Source: Thermofontimicrobium_A sp034505795 (lineage in GTDB: Bacteria > Zhuqueibacterota > Zhuqueibacteria > Thermofontimicrobiales > Thermofontimicrobiaceae). From it: a stretch of 64,000 bases of DNA. Position 1 is the first letter of the stretch; every line of letters begins with the position of its first letter. A program made the position numbers and the translations under genes. The notes under the pieces were generated by a model. The model searched no databases, was not told the origin of the DNA, and was given only the letters and a program-made list of their open reading frames with translations. Positions 35,133 through 43,560 of the stretch are shown here, piece by piece. Location of the stretch: contig JAPDQM010000006.1 of the NCBI GenBank assembly GCA_034505795.1, positions 1-64,000 of the forward strand, in the 5' to 3' direction.

Positions 35133-36842
35133 TTATTCAAATAAAATTGCCCAGGCAATATTCAGCAACTTGAATCGAGTTCGCAAGAGGGGCCATTTTA
35201 TTTCGCGCTTTTCATTGATAGTGGCCATGCTATGCTGAGCCATGTCCAATTCCAATTCCTTCAACTGGGGCCAGCAATCGGCATCGGGCCCATGGGCGCA
35301 AACCTCATCAATACGTCGTAACATGGCCTGCGCCTGCTGGATTCGGTTAATAATTGTGTCGTATTCCACCTGCTGGATCAGACCATGTTTCAGTTTGATG
35401 GCGGATAAGCGGCTGGCTGCTTGATAGGTGACAGCCACGATCTGGTCGCGTGTGAGCCAGTTGGTTTCGTAGCTCAGAAAATACTTCCAGCTTGGCTTCA
35501 ACAAAGCCTGGCGATAGTCCTCCAGCGAGTGATAAAAAATTTTATAACCAAACCGCTTCGGATTTTCGAAGGCAATACTTCCCGGATCGAGAAACGGTGC
35601 CAACGGCGAAATGAACGGCACCACACGCGGACCGAATTTCTCCAACAAATAATCACTGTATTCGACCGTTTCCAACACCGATTGCTCGGTCTGATGTGGT
35701 AGGCCGATCATAAAAAAGATATCAAACTTGCGGCAGCCCCGTTCCAGCGCCCATTGGATATTCGCCTCAATAGCTTCATTAGAGTAATGCTTGCCAGATT
35801 TTCGGCGCACCAGGGGATCATGGGATTCGGGTGAGAACTCCAGATTGAAATGAGAAACGGCTGCCGCGAGCTTATCATAAAATGTTTCCGTTGCTGGAAC
35901 AAAAATTTCAAAAACCAGTTCGTTCTTGACCTTAATTTTAGCCAGTCCCGAGATGACACGATCTGCATAATCCGAACCGGGTTGGTTCAAATCGCCAATG
36001 ACAAAAATAGGACCGCTGGTGAACCGACTGATGTCATGGATATCCTGCACGATCAACTCAGGCGCACGATAGGATGGCTGGCTGCGCTCGCAATAATGTT
36101 TCATGCCATATTGCGATCCACCACAAATAACACAATTATGGGTGCAACCGCGACAGGTCATCACTGCCGTGATGGGATAGCGCCACCAATCGTAAATCGC
36201 CGTCATGCTCCGGCTATCCAGATATTTGACTGCCAATTTGAACAGGTTTTTATAATTGTTAGTAAATTCGTTCAACTGATCGGGTTGATATTGGATCGGA
36301 TTCGAATGTACCTGCCCCCCTCGGTCGCGCCAGGTTAGATTGGAGACAGTCGAATAATCGCCCCGCTCTTTCAGTGCAGCCAGAAGCTGTCGTAAGGGCT
36401 CTTCGGTGGAATCCCCCCGAACGATAAAATCAACTTGTGGATAACGGATGAGCTGATCGTGGAAATAGGTCGCAGAATAGCCGCCAAAGATCACCGGTAT
36501 CTCTGGATGATATTTTTTGCAGAGGCGAGCAATTTCCAGACTCCCCTGTGCATGCACGAGCCAATGCAAATCAATTCCGAACGCCACCGGCCGCAGCCGC
36601 GCGATCATCTTCTCGGCATCAAACTTATGGTCGTGCAACATACGATAGGCTAAATTGATGATCCGCACACCAATCCCATTTTTCTCTAAATGCTCAGCAA
36701 TAGATGAAAAACCGACGGGATACATTTCAAATATTGGAGTAGATGGCACCACATCGCTGATAGGACCCAGTAAATTGGGTCGCTGCCGAAAATCATAGAT
36801 CGCTGGAGCATGGAGCAGAATTAGATCAGGTTTGCCAAACAT
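35133..36842 (-). CDS. B12-binding radical SAM protein (TIGR04190-like)
   Basis: A 569-aa protein: N-terminal cobalamin-binding-like Rossmann domain (PVGFSSIAEHLEKNGIGVRIINLA, VAFGIDLHWLVHAQGSLEIA, VIFGGYSATYFH), then a radical SAM TIM barrel with cluster cysteines C233-x3-C237-x2-C240 inside TCRGCTHNCVICGG. Later parts include FEIFVPATETFYDKL, NLEFSPESHDPLVRRKSGK and FFMIGLPHQT. The layout matches the Ta0216/TIGR04190 group of unknown substrate. The B12 domain lacks an obvious DxHxxG, so cobalamin may bind base-on or not at all. It is 22 bp upstream of the UbiA gene, suggesting modification of a prenylated product. Confidence 0.87.
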   Translation of the reverse strand: MFGKPDLILLHAPAIYDFRQRPNLLGPISDVVPSTPIFEMYPVGFSSIAEHLEKNGIGVRIINLAYRMLHDHKFDAEKMIARLRPVAFGIDLHWLVHAQGSLEIARLCKKYHPEIPVIFGGYSATYFHDQLIRYPQVDFIVRGDSTEEPLRQLLAALKERGDYSTVSNLTWRDRGGQVHSNPIQYQPDQLNEFTNNYKNLFKLAVKYLDSRSMTAIYDWWRYPITAVMTCRGCTHNCVICGGSQYGMKHYCERSQPSYRAPELIVQDIHDISRFTSGPIFVIGDLNQPGSDYADRVISGLAKIKVKNELVFEIFVPATETFYDKLAAAVSHFNLEFSPESHDPLVRRKSGKHYSNEAIEANIQWALERGCRKFDIFFMIGLPHQTEQSVLETVEYSDYLLEKFGPRVVPFISPLAPFLDPGSIAFENPKRFGYKIFYHSLEDYRQALLKPSWKYFLSYETNWLTRDQIVAVTYQAASRLSAIKLKHGLIQQVEYDTIINRIQQAQAMLRRIDEVCAHGPDADCWPQLKELELDMAQHSMATINEKREIKWPLLRTRFKLLNIAWAILFE

Positions 36843-36857
36843 GCGTTTCTTTCGTTG

Positions 36858-37088
36858 TTATGTTTCGGGTGAAACGTCTGTTGCATGGGCCGCAGCCATC
36901 AATTCCGCCAGTTGGCGGTTCTGGAACTGCTGAATTGCCAGGCTGAGTTTGTATTCCAGCGCCAGCCATTGTGTCTCCAGTTTTAGCCGTCGCTGTTCCA
37001 CCCAAACTTCATCCCGCCCAATGACTGCCGCATAACTATCCCTGTTATCCGGCGTCAGAACTGCATTTCCCCTTCGATATCGTCGCAT
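36858..37088 (-). CDS. Small helical protein of unknown function
   Basis: A 76-aa protein with a basic start (MRRYRRGNAVL) and a long helix LKLETQWLALEYKLSLAIQQFQNRQLAELMAAAHA, probably a coiled coil. GGGGGA 6 nt before ATG 37088 is a strong ribosome-binding site and the gene ends 15 bp before the radical SAM gene, so it likely opens that operon. No family recognised. Confidence 0.6.
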   Translation of the reverse strand: MRRYRRGNAVLTPDNRDSYAAVIGRDEVWVEQRRLKLETQWLALEYKLSLAIQQFQNRQLAELMAAAHATDVSPET

Positions 37089-37290
37089 AATTTCCCCCAG
37101 GTATATAGCTGATGCTGTTACATGAAGTTTTAAATATAAACGCCTGAAATGAAAAATTCAATCTTTTTTTTTAGTTTTTTCTACCTTACCTTACTCATGA
37201 CCGGTCTGGTCCCAATTGGCGCCAATACTATGGCCGTCATTGCATGGATCAGCCGCATTGCCGTCACAGCGTACCGGTTAATTTTTATGC

Positions 37291-37319
37291 TTGACTTTTT
37301 AAATTGTTCTGTATATATT
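37291..37319 (+). promoter_or_regulatory. Sigma-70-type promoter for the penicillin-acylase gene
   Basis: TTGACT (37291-37296), 17-bp spacer and TATATT (37314-37319): one mismatch in each hexamer and optimal spacing, about 73 nt before the TTG start at 37392. The surrounding 303 bp hold no convincing gene. Confidence 0.6.
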
Positions 37320-37391
37320 TCCACAGCGCAATCAGCCGCAGCACCGGAGCAATCAAAAAAAAGCATCAAAATTATGCAAGAGGCTTACTGA

Positions 37392-39842
37392 TTGAAAGCG
37401 TTTGCGATAGCATTCATCTTGTCCATCATTAGCATCGTATTCCTGAGGTTTCTATCTGAGCCCATAGGCCAGATCCCCGCTCTCGGCTATTTTTTAGACC
37501 CCGCTATCGGCTTCTGGCAGGTCGCCAGGATGGATAATCCATCGCTCGCTGATACCACTATTGGCAGATTTGCCATTTCGCCGATTACCATTCTGTTAGA
37601 TAAAAGAAGCGTTCCGCATATTTTTGCCAGTTCTGACCGTGATGCCTACGCCGCGCTCGGTTATCTCCACGCTCGAGATCGGCTGTGGCAAATGGACATT
37701 CAACATCGTTATGCAGCAGGGAGACTGGCCGAGGTAATGGGCCGCGAAGCCCTGCCGATCGATATCGAACAACGGCAGTTGGGCTTGGCCGTTACCGCAC
37801 ATACGATTGCTGCCCAACTCGACACCTCCTGCCAGGAATTTCAAGTTATTTCTGCTTATGCTCGAGGAGTCAACCGGTTCATCGAGCAGCTAACCTATAA
37901 GAATTATCCCTACGAATTCAAACTGCTGCAGCACAAGCCTGAGCCCTGGACCGTTGAAAAAACGATTCTGGTAAGCGTGTTGATGGGTTACCTCAGTCGC
38001 AGTTTCGATGATGTTGATTTTGCCCGATTGCAGCAACTATTTTCCGATGATGATCTGGCGGAGTTATATCCGTCGTTCGCCAAGATTCCATTTCCGATTA
38101 TTCCAGAACAAAATCAGACTCCATCAAGACGCCTTGCTTCCCCTACCTCTCAAGGGACCAACCGCTACTCCGCAAGTCTAACCGATTACGATGTTGGTGT
38201 CGTACCTTGCCGATCCCAGGTAGAAGCATTTGGCAGCAACAACTGGGTAGTAGCTGGCGCCAAAACTGTTACCGGTAAACCCATGCTGGCCAACGATCCT
38301 CATCTGACCCTTGAATTGCCATCGATATGGTACGAAGCGCATCTGAATTGCCCCGAGATGAATGTTTATGGCGTGACATTGATCGGCGCGCCACTCGTGA
38401 TCATCGGCTTCAATGAACATCTTGCCTGGGGCATGACCAATTGCGGGTGGGATGTGACCGATTTGTATCGGGAAACATTCGACAGCGAGCGCCATGATCA
38501 TTATTGGTTCAATGGCAACTGGCAACCTGTGACTAAAATCGCCCAGACGATTCAGATCAAAAACAGCCCCGACACCACCATTTTTCTGGAATATACCCAT
38601 CGTGGTCCGGTTATCCAACTCGGCAATGACTTTTTTAGCGTGCGCTGGACCGGCCACGACACACAATTCGACGGGATAACAGCCTACTGGCTCAATCGAG
38701 CTCAAGATTATGATGACTTTCGTCGCGCATTGGAGCGCTACAATTGCCCCGCCCAAAATTTTATCTATGCCGATGTCGATGGCAATATCGCCATCGTTGC
38801 CGCTGGTAAAAATCCCATTCGTCGCTCCGGCCTGGGCAGAGCTGTTGCTGACGGCCGTGATGATCGAGCGGATTGGATTGGCTTCACGCCATTCGAGCAA
38901 TTACCCGCCTGTCTCAATCCAAAGCAGGGCTATCTGGCCTCAACCAATCAGCAGCCGCTGAATGAACCCTCACCCTATTACGGCTGGAACTGGCCTTCGG
39001 ATTACCGCGCCCGGCGGATAAACGAATTGTTAGCTGAACATGATTCCATCGATGTCGCCGCTATGATGAAATTTCAAACCGACGCCTATTCCATTAGCGC
39101 TCGCGTTTTCGTGCCCCATATTCTGGCCGCGTTTGATTCTGCAGCCGATTCCATATTCAGCGTGCCAGTAGATTCGATGCTATTTTATCTCCGCCATTGG
39201 AATTATGAAATGCGCAAAAGCGAGGTTGGGGCAACCATCTTCCATGAATTCATGCGTCATTTCGAGCGAAATACCTGGCAGGATCACTTTCCGCCCGCAA
39301 ATAGTGGTAGTTTCCTATGGCCGAGCATTAATATTTTAGAAAAAATTACGCTCTCTGCACCAAATTCCAGATGGTTCGATAATACCCGAACCCCGGAAAT
39401 CGAAGATCGTGATGCCATCATTCAGCAGAGTCTTCGAGAAACCGGTGTTGAGTTGAGCCGTGAATTGGGGGCTAACGTTTATGAATGGCGCTGGGAACGC
39501 TTTCATCGGACGCATATCCAACATTTAACCAAATTAGCGCCACTTGGCATTGATCCTTTTCCCAATAATGGTGGTAATGGAACGCTGAATGTCGGTCCGG
39601 GCAGGGTCAATCGCCACGGCCCTTCCTGGCGGATGATCGTCTCTCTGGAGCAGCCAATTCGCGGCTGGGGAGTTTATCCTGGCGGACAAAGCGGCAACCC
39701 TGCCAGCCCTCACTATTGCGACTTTTTGGCCGCCTGGCAAGCGGAGATGTATTTTGAACTGCTGTTCCCTAAAACCATGGCCGACCTGGTTGATAGCCTG
39801 GTGGCATCGAAAATGATCATCTTGCCTGAGGAGCACAAATGA
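37392..39842 (+). CDS. Penicillin acylase family hydrolase (Ntn-hydrolase precursor)
   Basis: An 816-aa precursor. The N-terminal hydrophobic segment (AFAIAFILSIISIVFLRFL) exports or anchors it. After an alpha-chain-like region (VPHIFASSDRDAYAALGYLHARDRLWQMD, a hallmark) the autoprocessing site is FGSNNWVVAG: cleavage before Ser282 would free the catalytic N-terminal serine of the beta chain. Other hallmarks are PMLANDPHL, GAPLVIIGFNEHLAWGMT and SSxxNP-like NPASPHYCDF. Members deacylate amides such as penicillins, acyl-homoserine lactones or N-acyl peptides. Start TTG 37392 has AGAGG upstream. It overlaps a small membrane-protein gene by 4 bp. Confidence 0.92.
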   Translation: MKAFAIAFILSIISIVFLRFLSEPIGQIPALGYFLDPAIGFWQVARMDNPSLADTTIGRFAISPITILLDKRSVPHIFASSDRDAYAALGYLHARDRLWQMDIQHRYAAGRLAEVMGREALPIDIEQRQLGLAVTAHTIAAQLDTSCQEFQVISAYARGVNRFIEQLTYKNYPYEFKLLQHKPEPWTVEKTILVSVLMGYLSRSFDDVDFARLQQLFSDDDLAELYPSFAKIPFPIIPEQNQTPSRRLASPTSQGTNRYSASLTDYDVGVVPCRSQVEAFGSNNWVVAGAKTVTGKPMLANDPHLTLELPSIWYEAHLNCPEMNVYGVTLIGAPLVIIGFNEHLAWGMTNCGWDVTDLYRETFDSERHDHYWFNGNWQPVTKIAQTIQIKNSPDTTIFLEYTHRGPVIQLGNDFFSVRWTGHDTQFDGITAYWLNRAQDYDDFRRALERYNCPAQNFIYADVDGNIAIVAAGKNPIRRSGLGRAVADGRDDRADWIGFTPFEQLPACLNPKQGYLASTNQQPLNEPSPYYGWNWPSDYRARRINELLAEHDSIDVAAMMKFQTDAYSISARVFVPHILAAFDSAADSIFSVPVDSMLFYLRHWNYEMRKSEVGATIFHEFMRHFERNTWQDHFPPANSGSFLWPSINILEKITLSAPNSRWFDNTRTPEIEDRDAIIQQSLRETGVELSRELGANVYEWRWERFHRTHIQHLTKLAPLGIDPFPNNGGNGTLNVGPGRVNRHGPSWRMIVSLEQPIRGWGVYPGGQSGNPASPHYCDFLAAWQAEMYFELLFPKTMADLVDSLVASKMIILPEEHK

Positions 39843-40195
39843 AAAACTATCTCCTGGGAACAGCTCTGATTTTTGCCCTGGCATTGGTCTTTGAATCAAT
39901 GGGTTGGTGGCAGGCCATGATTGTGGCCGGTATGGCCGGCAGTCTTTTTGTTTCACGTTCTTTCACCGTTTTTTGCGCCGGTTTCCTGGGCGTCGCTGCT
40001 GCCTGGCTCGTGCAATTGATCATCGCCCAGCTCGGGCATCCAATCGTTCCTATTATGACCATCACCGGTCAAATTTTTCGGCTGCCTAAGAATTGGTCGT
40101 TTTTATTGCTATTGCTCACATTACTGCTGGGTGGACTCCTGGGAGGTTTGGGCGGTGTGACTGGCTTGTGGTGGCGAAAAACGTTAATGAAATAA
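39839..40195 (+). CDS. Small integral-membrane protein
   Basis: A 118-aa protein with four hydrophobic segments (LLGTALIFALALVFESMGW, MIVAGMAGSLFV, FCAGFLGVAAAWLVQLIIAQL, SFLLLLLTLLLGGLLGGLGGVTGL). Its ATG overlaps the acylase stop (ATGA) and GAGGAG lies just upstream, so the two are translationally coupled. Function unknown; a membrane partner or permease fragment for products of the acylase is one possibility. Confidence 0.75.
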   Translation: MKNYLLGTALIFALALVFESMGWWQAMIVAGMAGSLFVSRSFTVFCAGFLGVAAAWLVQLIIAQLGHPIVPIMTITGQIFRLPKNWSFLLLLLTLLLGGLLGGLGGVTGLWWRKTLMK

Positions 40196-40223
40196 CAACC
40201 TCAAATAGACAAGGAGGCAACAG

Positions 40224-40604
40224 ATGGAAAAAATTAAAGAACTCTTCGTTATTCTGGAAGATCGACCCAAGGCCTTGGGCGAAATGCTATCAATCCTGGC
40301 CAAAGAAAATATCAAAATCGAAACCATGGCAGTCTTTGTCGACAGCGCAAAATTGATTGTCAAGAATATCGATAAAGCCCAGCGAGTATTGAAACAGCAT
40401 AACTATGCCACCGAAATTCGGGACGTAATCCGGACACATATTGAAAATAAAATTAGTGAAATCGCCTACATCATGGAACGGATTGGACATGTGGGGATCA
40501 ACATCACCTACGCCTATGGCGCCAGCCATGCCGCTGGAAAAGAAATCACCCTGATCATGGATGTATCCGATGTCGAAACCGCTCTTTCGCTGTTCAAAGA
40601 ATAA
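40224..40604 (+). CDS. Tandem ACT-domain protein
   Basis: A 126-aa stand-alone protein with two ACT modules: KELFVILEDRPKALGEMLSILAKENIKIETMAVFV and ISEIAYIMERIGHVGINITYAYGA. ACT pairs bind amino acids and normally regulate biosynthetic enzymes. A strong AAGGAGG lies before ATG 40224. It follows the membrane gene by 28 bp. No amino-acid-biosynthesis gene is adjacent, so it may sense amino acids released by the neighbouring hydrolases. Confidence 0.83.
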   Translation: MEKIKELFVILEDRPKALGEMLSILAKENIKIETMAVFVDSAKLIVKNIDKAQRVLKQHNYATEIRDVIRTHIENKISEIAYIMERIGHVGINITYAYGASHAAGKEITLIMDVSDVETALSLFKE

Positions 40605-40696
40605 GTTGCCAGATGGGCACGGCCAATCGACCTACGTCATCAGCCATCAGGCCGGCAGCTCGTCTATCATCCAAAAATCTGGTAAGGAGCTATCAC

Positions 40697-41803
40697 ATGC
40701 ATCGGCTCATTGTTCCAGCGTTGGTAATACTGGGGATCATTTCACTTGTCCTGTGCGGTCAGCATCAAAGCCAGCCTGGGGCTAAATCGTGTGCTCAACT
40801 GCGGCCATTGGCAGATACCATTGGCTTTTCATTCACCCGAGAGCAGATCGCTGCCGTGGTCCAGCTTGCCGAGGAGTTGGAACAACCGGCGCTGCAGCAG
40901 CAGCGCCAGCAATTTAGCGTACGACCCTGGATTGCAGGCATCTGTCCTCACGATGATCATTTGCTGGCTGGCAGGGTCTATGTGCACCTGTTTCATAACA
41001 TGCGCGCCAAGCGATATCTCATTTTCGGCGTGGCTCACAAAGCGCGGGATTGGGGTGCCCAAAACGTGCTGATCTTTGATAATTTTGACTGCTGGCGCGC
41101 ACCATACGGTCCAATAAAAATATCGACGCTCCGCCAGGAGTTGATCCAATCTCTGCCACCATCGGACTTCGTAGTAAACAATGAGTGGCAATCCATCGAA
41201 CATTCGGTGGAAGGGATTGTGCCGTTTATCCAGCATTATCAGCGCCAGGCCGAAATCGTCTCGATTCTGGTGCCGTACATGCATTGGTCGCGAATTGATA
41301 CGTTATCTGAGCACCTGGCCACTGCGCTGGCCGCAATTATCCGGCGGCAGCAATGGAAGCTGGGAGATGATATTGCTTTTATCTGCTCCAACGATGGCGA
41401 TCATTACGGCGATCAAGATTGGGGCGGCAGAAATCTGGCGCCGTTCGGTGCAGACGCCATCGGTTATCTGAAAGCCACCCAGCAGGACAGCAGTTTGATC
41501 CGAAACTATCTCACAAACGATTTGACCGCCGCTAAGCTGCAAGATTTTTGTTTTCACGTTTGGGGTGAAAAAGACATTAAAGATTACAAAATTCGCTGGT
41601 GCGGTCGTTTCGCCATACCGTTGGGATTGAATACGCTTCGAGCGCTGATGGTGCAGCTCAATCATTCGCCGCTGCGGGGTTATCTTTTGCGCTACGATAC
41701 GAGTTATCAGCTCGGAAAATTGCCGCTGGATATTGGTATTGGCACTACTGCTCCTAACAATATCCACCATTGGGTAGGATACAGCGCCATCGGTTACTTT
41801 TAG
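40697..41803 (+). CDS. MEMO-family lipoprotein
   Basis: A 368-aa protein whose frame opens at 40613; ATG 40697 has AAGGAGC at ideal spacing and gives a signal peptide MHRLIVPALVILGIISLVLCG with lipobox Cys17. The body is MEMO-like (AmmeMemoRadiSam system B): ICPHDDHLLAGRVYVHLFHNM, KRYLIFGVAHK, EHSVEGIVPFIQHY, ICSNDGDHYGD. MEMO proteins have a dioxygenase-related fold with conserved His residues and are usually cytosolic, grouped with AMMECR1 and a radical SAM gene. Neither is present here. Envelope location is therefore unusual. Confidence 0.8.
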   Translation: MHRLIVPALVILGIISLVLCGQHQSQPGAKSCAQLRPLADTIGFSFTREQIAAVVQLAEELEQPALQQQRQQFSVRPWIAGICPHDDHLLAGRVYVHLFHNMRAKRYLIFGVAHKARDWGAQNVLIFDNFDCWRAPYGPIKISTLRQELIQSLPPSDFVVNNEWQSIEHSVEGIVPFIQHYQRQAEIVSILVPYMHWSRIDTLSEHLATALAAIIRRQQWKLGDDIAFICSNDGDHYGDQDWGGRNLAPFGADAIGYLKATQQDSSLIRNYLTNDLTAAKLQDFCFHVWGEKDIKDYKIRWCGRFAIPLGLNTLRALMVQLNHSPLRGYLLRYDTSYQLGKLPLDIGIGTTAPNNIHHWVGYSAIGYF

Positions 41804-41890
41804 AAAATTATTGCTAGAACAATCATTAACCCAAACGGATGCAAATCCAATTATCCGGGAAAAGGGTCCATCTCGGAGAATAAATGAGTG

Positions 41891-42094
41891 ATGAAACATG
41901 CAACAAAAAATGTCAGGCTGTGGCTGCTGTTGACCATGCTTTGCCTGACCAATTGCGAGGTCACTGTTAATCGATCGTTCTGTATCGAAGATGGCAAAAA
42001 GAATCGCAACGTGAACAAAAAAGTAACAGTTTGCCTTGCGGATGGCGGCATGGTCAAAGGTCAAATACAAGGAGCAGATACAATTCAAGAATAA
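41891..42094 (+). CDS. Small predicted lipoprotein
   Basis: A 67-aa protein: MKHATKNVRLWLLLTMLCLTNC is a lipoprotein signal peptide (lipobox Cys22), followed by 45 residues with two more Cys, a basic KKNRNVNKKVT patch and a C-terminal VCLADGGMVKGQIQGAD. GGAG lies upstream of ATG 41891. It sits between two envelope-protein genes of the same strand. I recognise no family. Confidence 0.5.
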   Translation: MKHATKNVRLWLLLTMLCLTNCEVTVNRSFCIEDGKKNRNVNKKVTVCLADGGMVKGQIQGADTIQE

Positions 42095-42130
42095 CGTCTA
42101 AAATAAACTGTTTGATCATGGAGTTTGAGA

Positions 42131-43306
42131 ATGAGACGAGGTTCAATTGGCAGACAGGGCTGGTTGTTATTGCTGATTTTTGTGTTAATGATTCAGCCCG
42201 GACAAGCTCAACCGAAATATTTCAATACCCCCGCATTTGATCCCAATGCGATTCGATTGACGATTTTGCAGCCATCTATCAGCAACCTGCGGGCGCTGGC
42301 CGAACTCCGGCATCACGGACTGCTGAAGGTGGACAGTCTGGTGGTAATTGGGGTTTTTCATCAAAAGCAAGAATTGGATTATCTGTCGGCGATGGAATAC
42401 GCCCGCGATAATAACTTTGATTGGATCAAGTTCCACCAGATTAGTGGCGATTTGTCGCTGGCCACTCTTTTCCATGAAAATGGCTGTTCCGATGATTTTC
42501 GGATGATTTTTCAAAACTCCGATGGCATCATTTTCTTTGGCGGAGCAGATGCGCCGCCATATATCTACCGCAACAAAACCAACCTGCTCACGGTCATTGA
42601 AACGCCGTATCGCAGCTATCTGGAAACATCGTTCATTTTTCATCTATTGGGTGGCTCCCAGAATCCAACTTATCAGGCATTGCTCAATGCCAAACCCGAG
42701 TTTCCTATCCTTGGGATTTGCCTCGGCTGCCAGAGCCTGAATATTGGCACGGGCGGGACGCTCATTCAAGACATCTGGTCGGAAATCTACGGGAAAAAAT
42801 ATTTTGATGATGTCCTCAAATTGGACAAGACCCGATGGCATAACAATCCCTATGACCAGCTTTACCCCCAGGAAAATCTAATCCATTACAACCTACACCC
42901 TATCCGGCTGCTCAAATCAGGTAAGCTCGTCCGTGTGCTCAATTTTTCAGACCGGGATCATCCCTACGTCACCAGTTCCCATCACCAGATGGCGGGCAAA
43001 TTGGGCCGGGGTTTGCGGGTCATTGCCACCTCCATGGATGGCAAGGTCGTTGAAGCTCTGGAGCATCGGCAGTTCCCCAATGTGCTGGGGGTGCAATTTC
43101 ATCCTGAATTCCCCATTCTCTGGGATCGCACTCAAAAATTTCGTTTCACGCCCACTGACACCAGCGAAATCGCTCTGATGGAAATTCTCGAAGCCAATCC
43201 GCCCAGTTGGCAATTTCACCAGCAAATCTGGAGTTGGTTTAGCGACAAGTTGAAAGCCTCTCATTTTCGGCAAAATGCTGGGCCAGCAGATCCACCCGGC
43301 AATTGA
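42131..43306 (+). CDS. Exported class I glutamine-amidotransferase-like hydrolase (peptidase C26-like)
   Basis: A 391-aa protein with signal peptide (GWLLLLIFVLMIQPGQAQ). The domain is a class I amidotransferase fold like gamma-glutamyl hydrolases: the nucleophile elbow GICLGCQSLN has Cys200 and the downstream VLGVQFHPEFP has His324, with a likely acid in the same segment. An insertion (QDIWSEIYGKKYFDDVLKL, HHQMAGKLGRGLRV) resembles PuuD-like gamma-glutamyl hydrolases. GGAG 7 nt before ATG 42131 decides the start. Probably cleaves gamma-glutamyl amides in the periplasm; gamma-glutamyltransferase is encoded two genes downstream. Confidence 0.85.
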   Translation: MRRGSIGRQGWLLLLIFVLMIQPGQAQPKYFNTPAFDPNAIRLTILQPSISNLRALAELRHHGLLKVDSLVVIGVFHQKQELDYLSAMEYARDNNFDWIKFHQISGDLSLATLFHENGCSDDFRMIFQNSDGIIFFGGADAPPYIYRNKTNLLTVIETPYRSYLETSFIFHLLGGSQNPTYQALLNAKPEFPILGICLGCQSLNIGTGGTLIQDIWSEIYGKKYFDDVLKLDKTRWHNNPYDQLYPQENLIHYNLHPIRLLKSGKLVRVLNFSDRDHPYVTSSHHQMAGKLGRGLRVIATSMDGKVVEALEHRQFPNVLGVQFHPEFPILWDRTQKFRFTPTDTSEIALMEILEANPPSWQFHQQIWSWFSDKLKASHFRQNAGPADPPGN

Positions 43307-43560
43307 TTTCGCATAATTCAGCGGGATTCATTTCTTGTGAGGTAGGTGCCCAATAGCAAATAGCAATCATAATCTCCCTGATGCTTAGCTTTTTTAAGGA
43401 GATTTACTATTTGGAAGTTGCCTTCGGCTGATGCGACTCACACAGATTATCGCCGACAGCAATTGTTAGCGATCTGCATCATCCAGGTGAACTGTATTTT
43501 ATCAAAAATATTTCCCCCGGAACTGTTAACTTCAATGCTTGAGGAGAACGGTAAGAATTT

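Noticed and set aside
37149..37391. Plus-strand 80-codon hydrophobic frame ending just before the acylase start
   Set aside because: No ribosome-binding site, and the best promoter in the region lies inside it, downstream of its start.
38178..38900. Long minus-strand frame inside the penicillin-acylase gene
   Set aside because: Antisense shadow of a gene with clear family motifs.
43372..43401. Inverted repeat AATCTCC/GGAGATT in the gap before the FGGY kinase gene
   Set aside because: The T run lies in the loop, not after the stem, so it is not a terminator; pairing is short and probably accidental.
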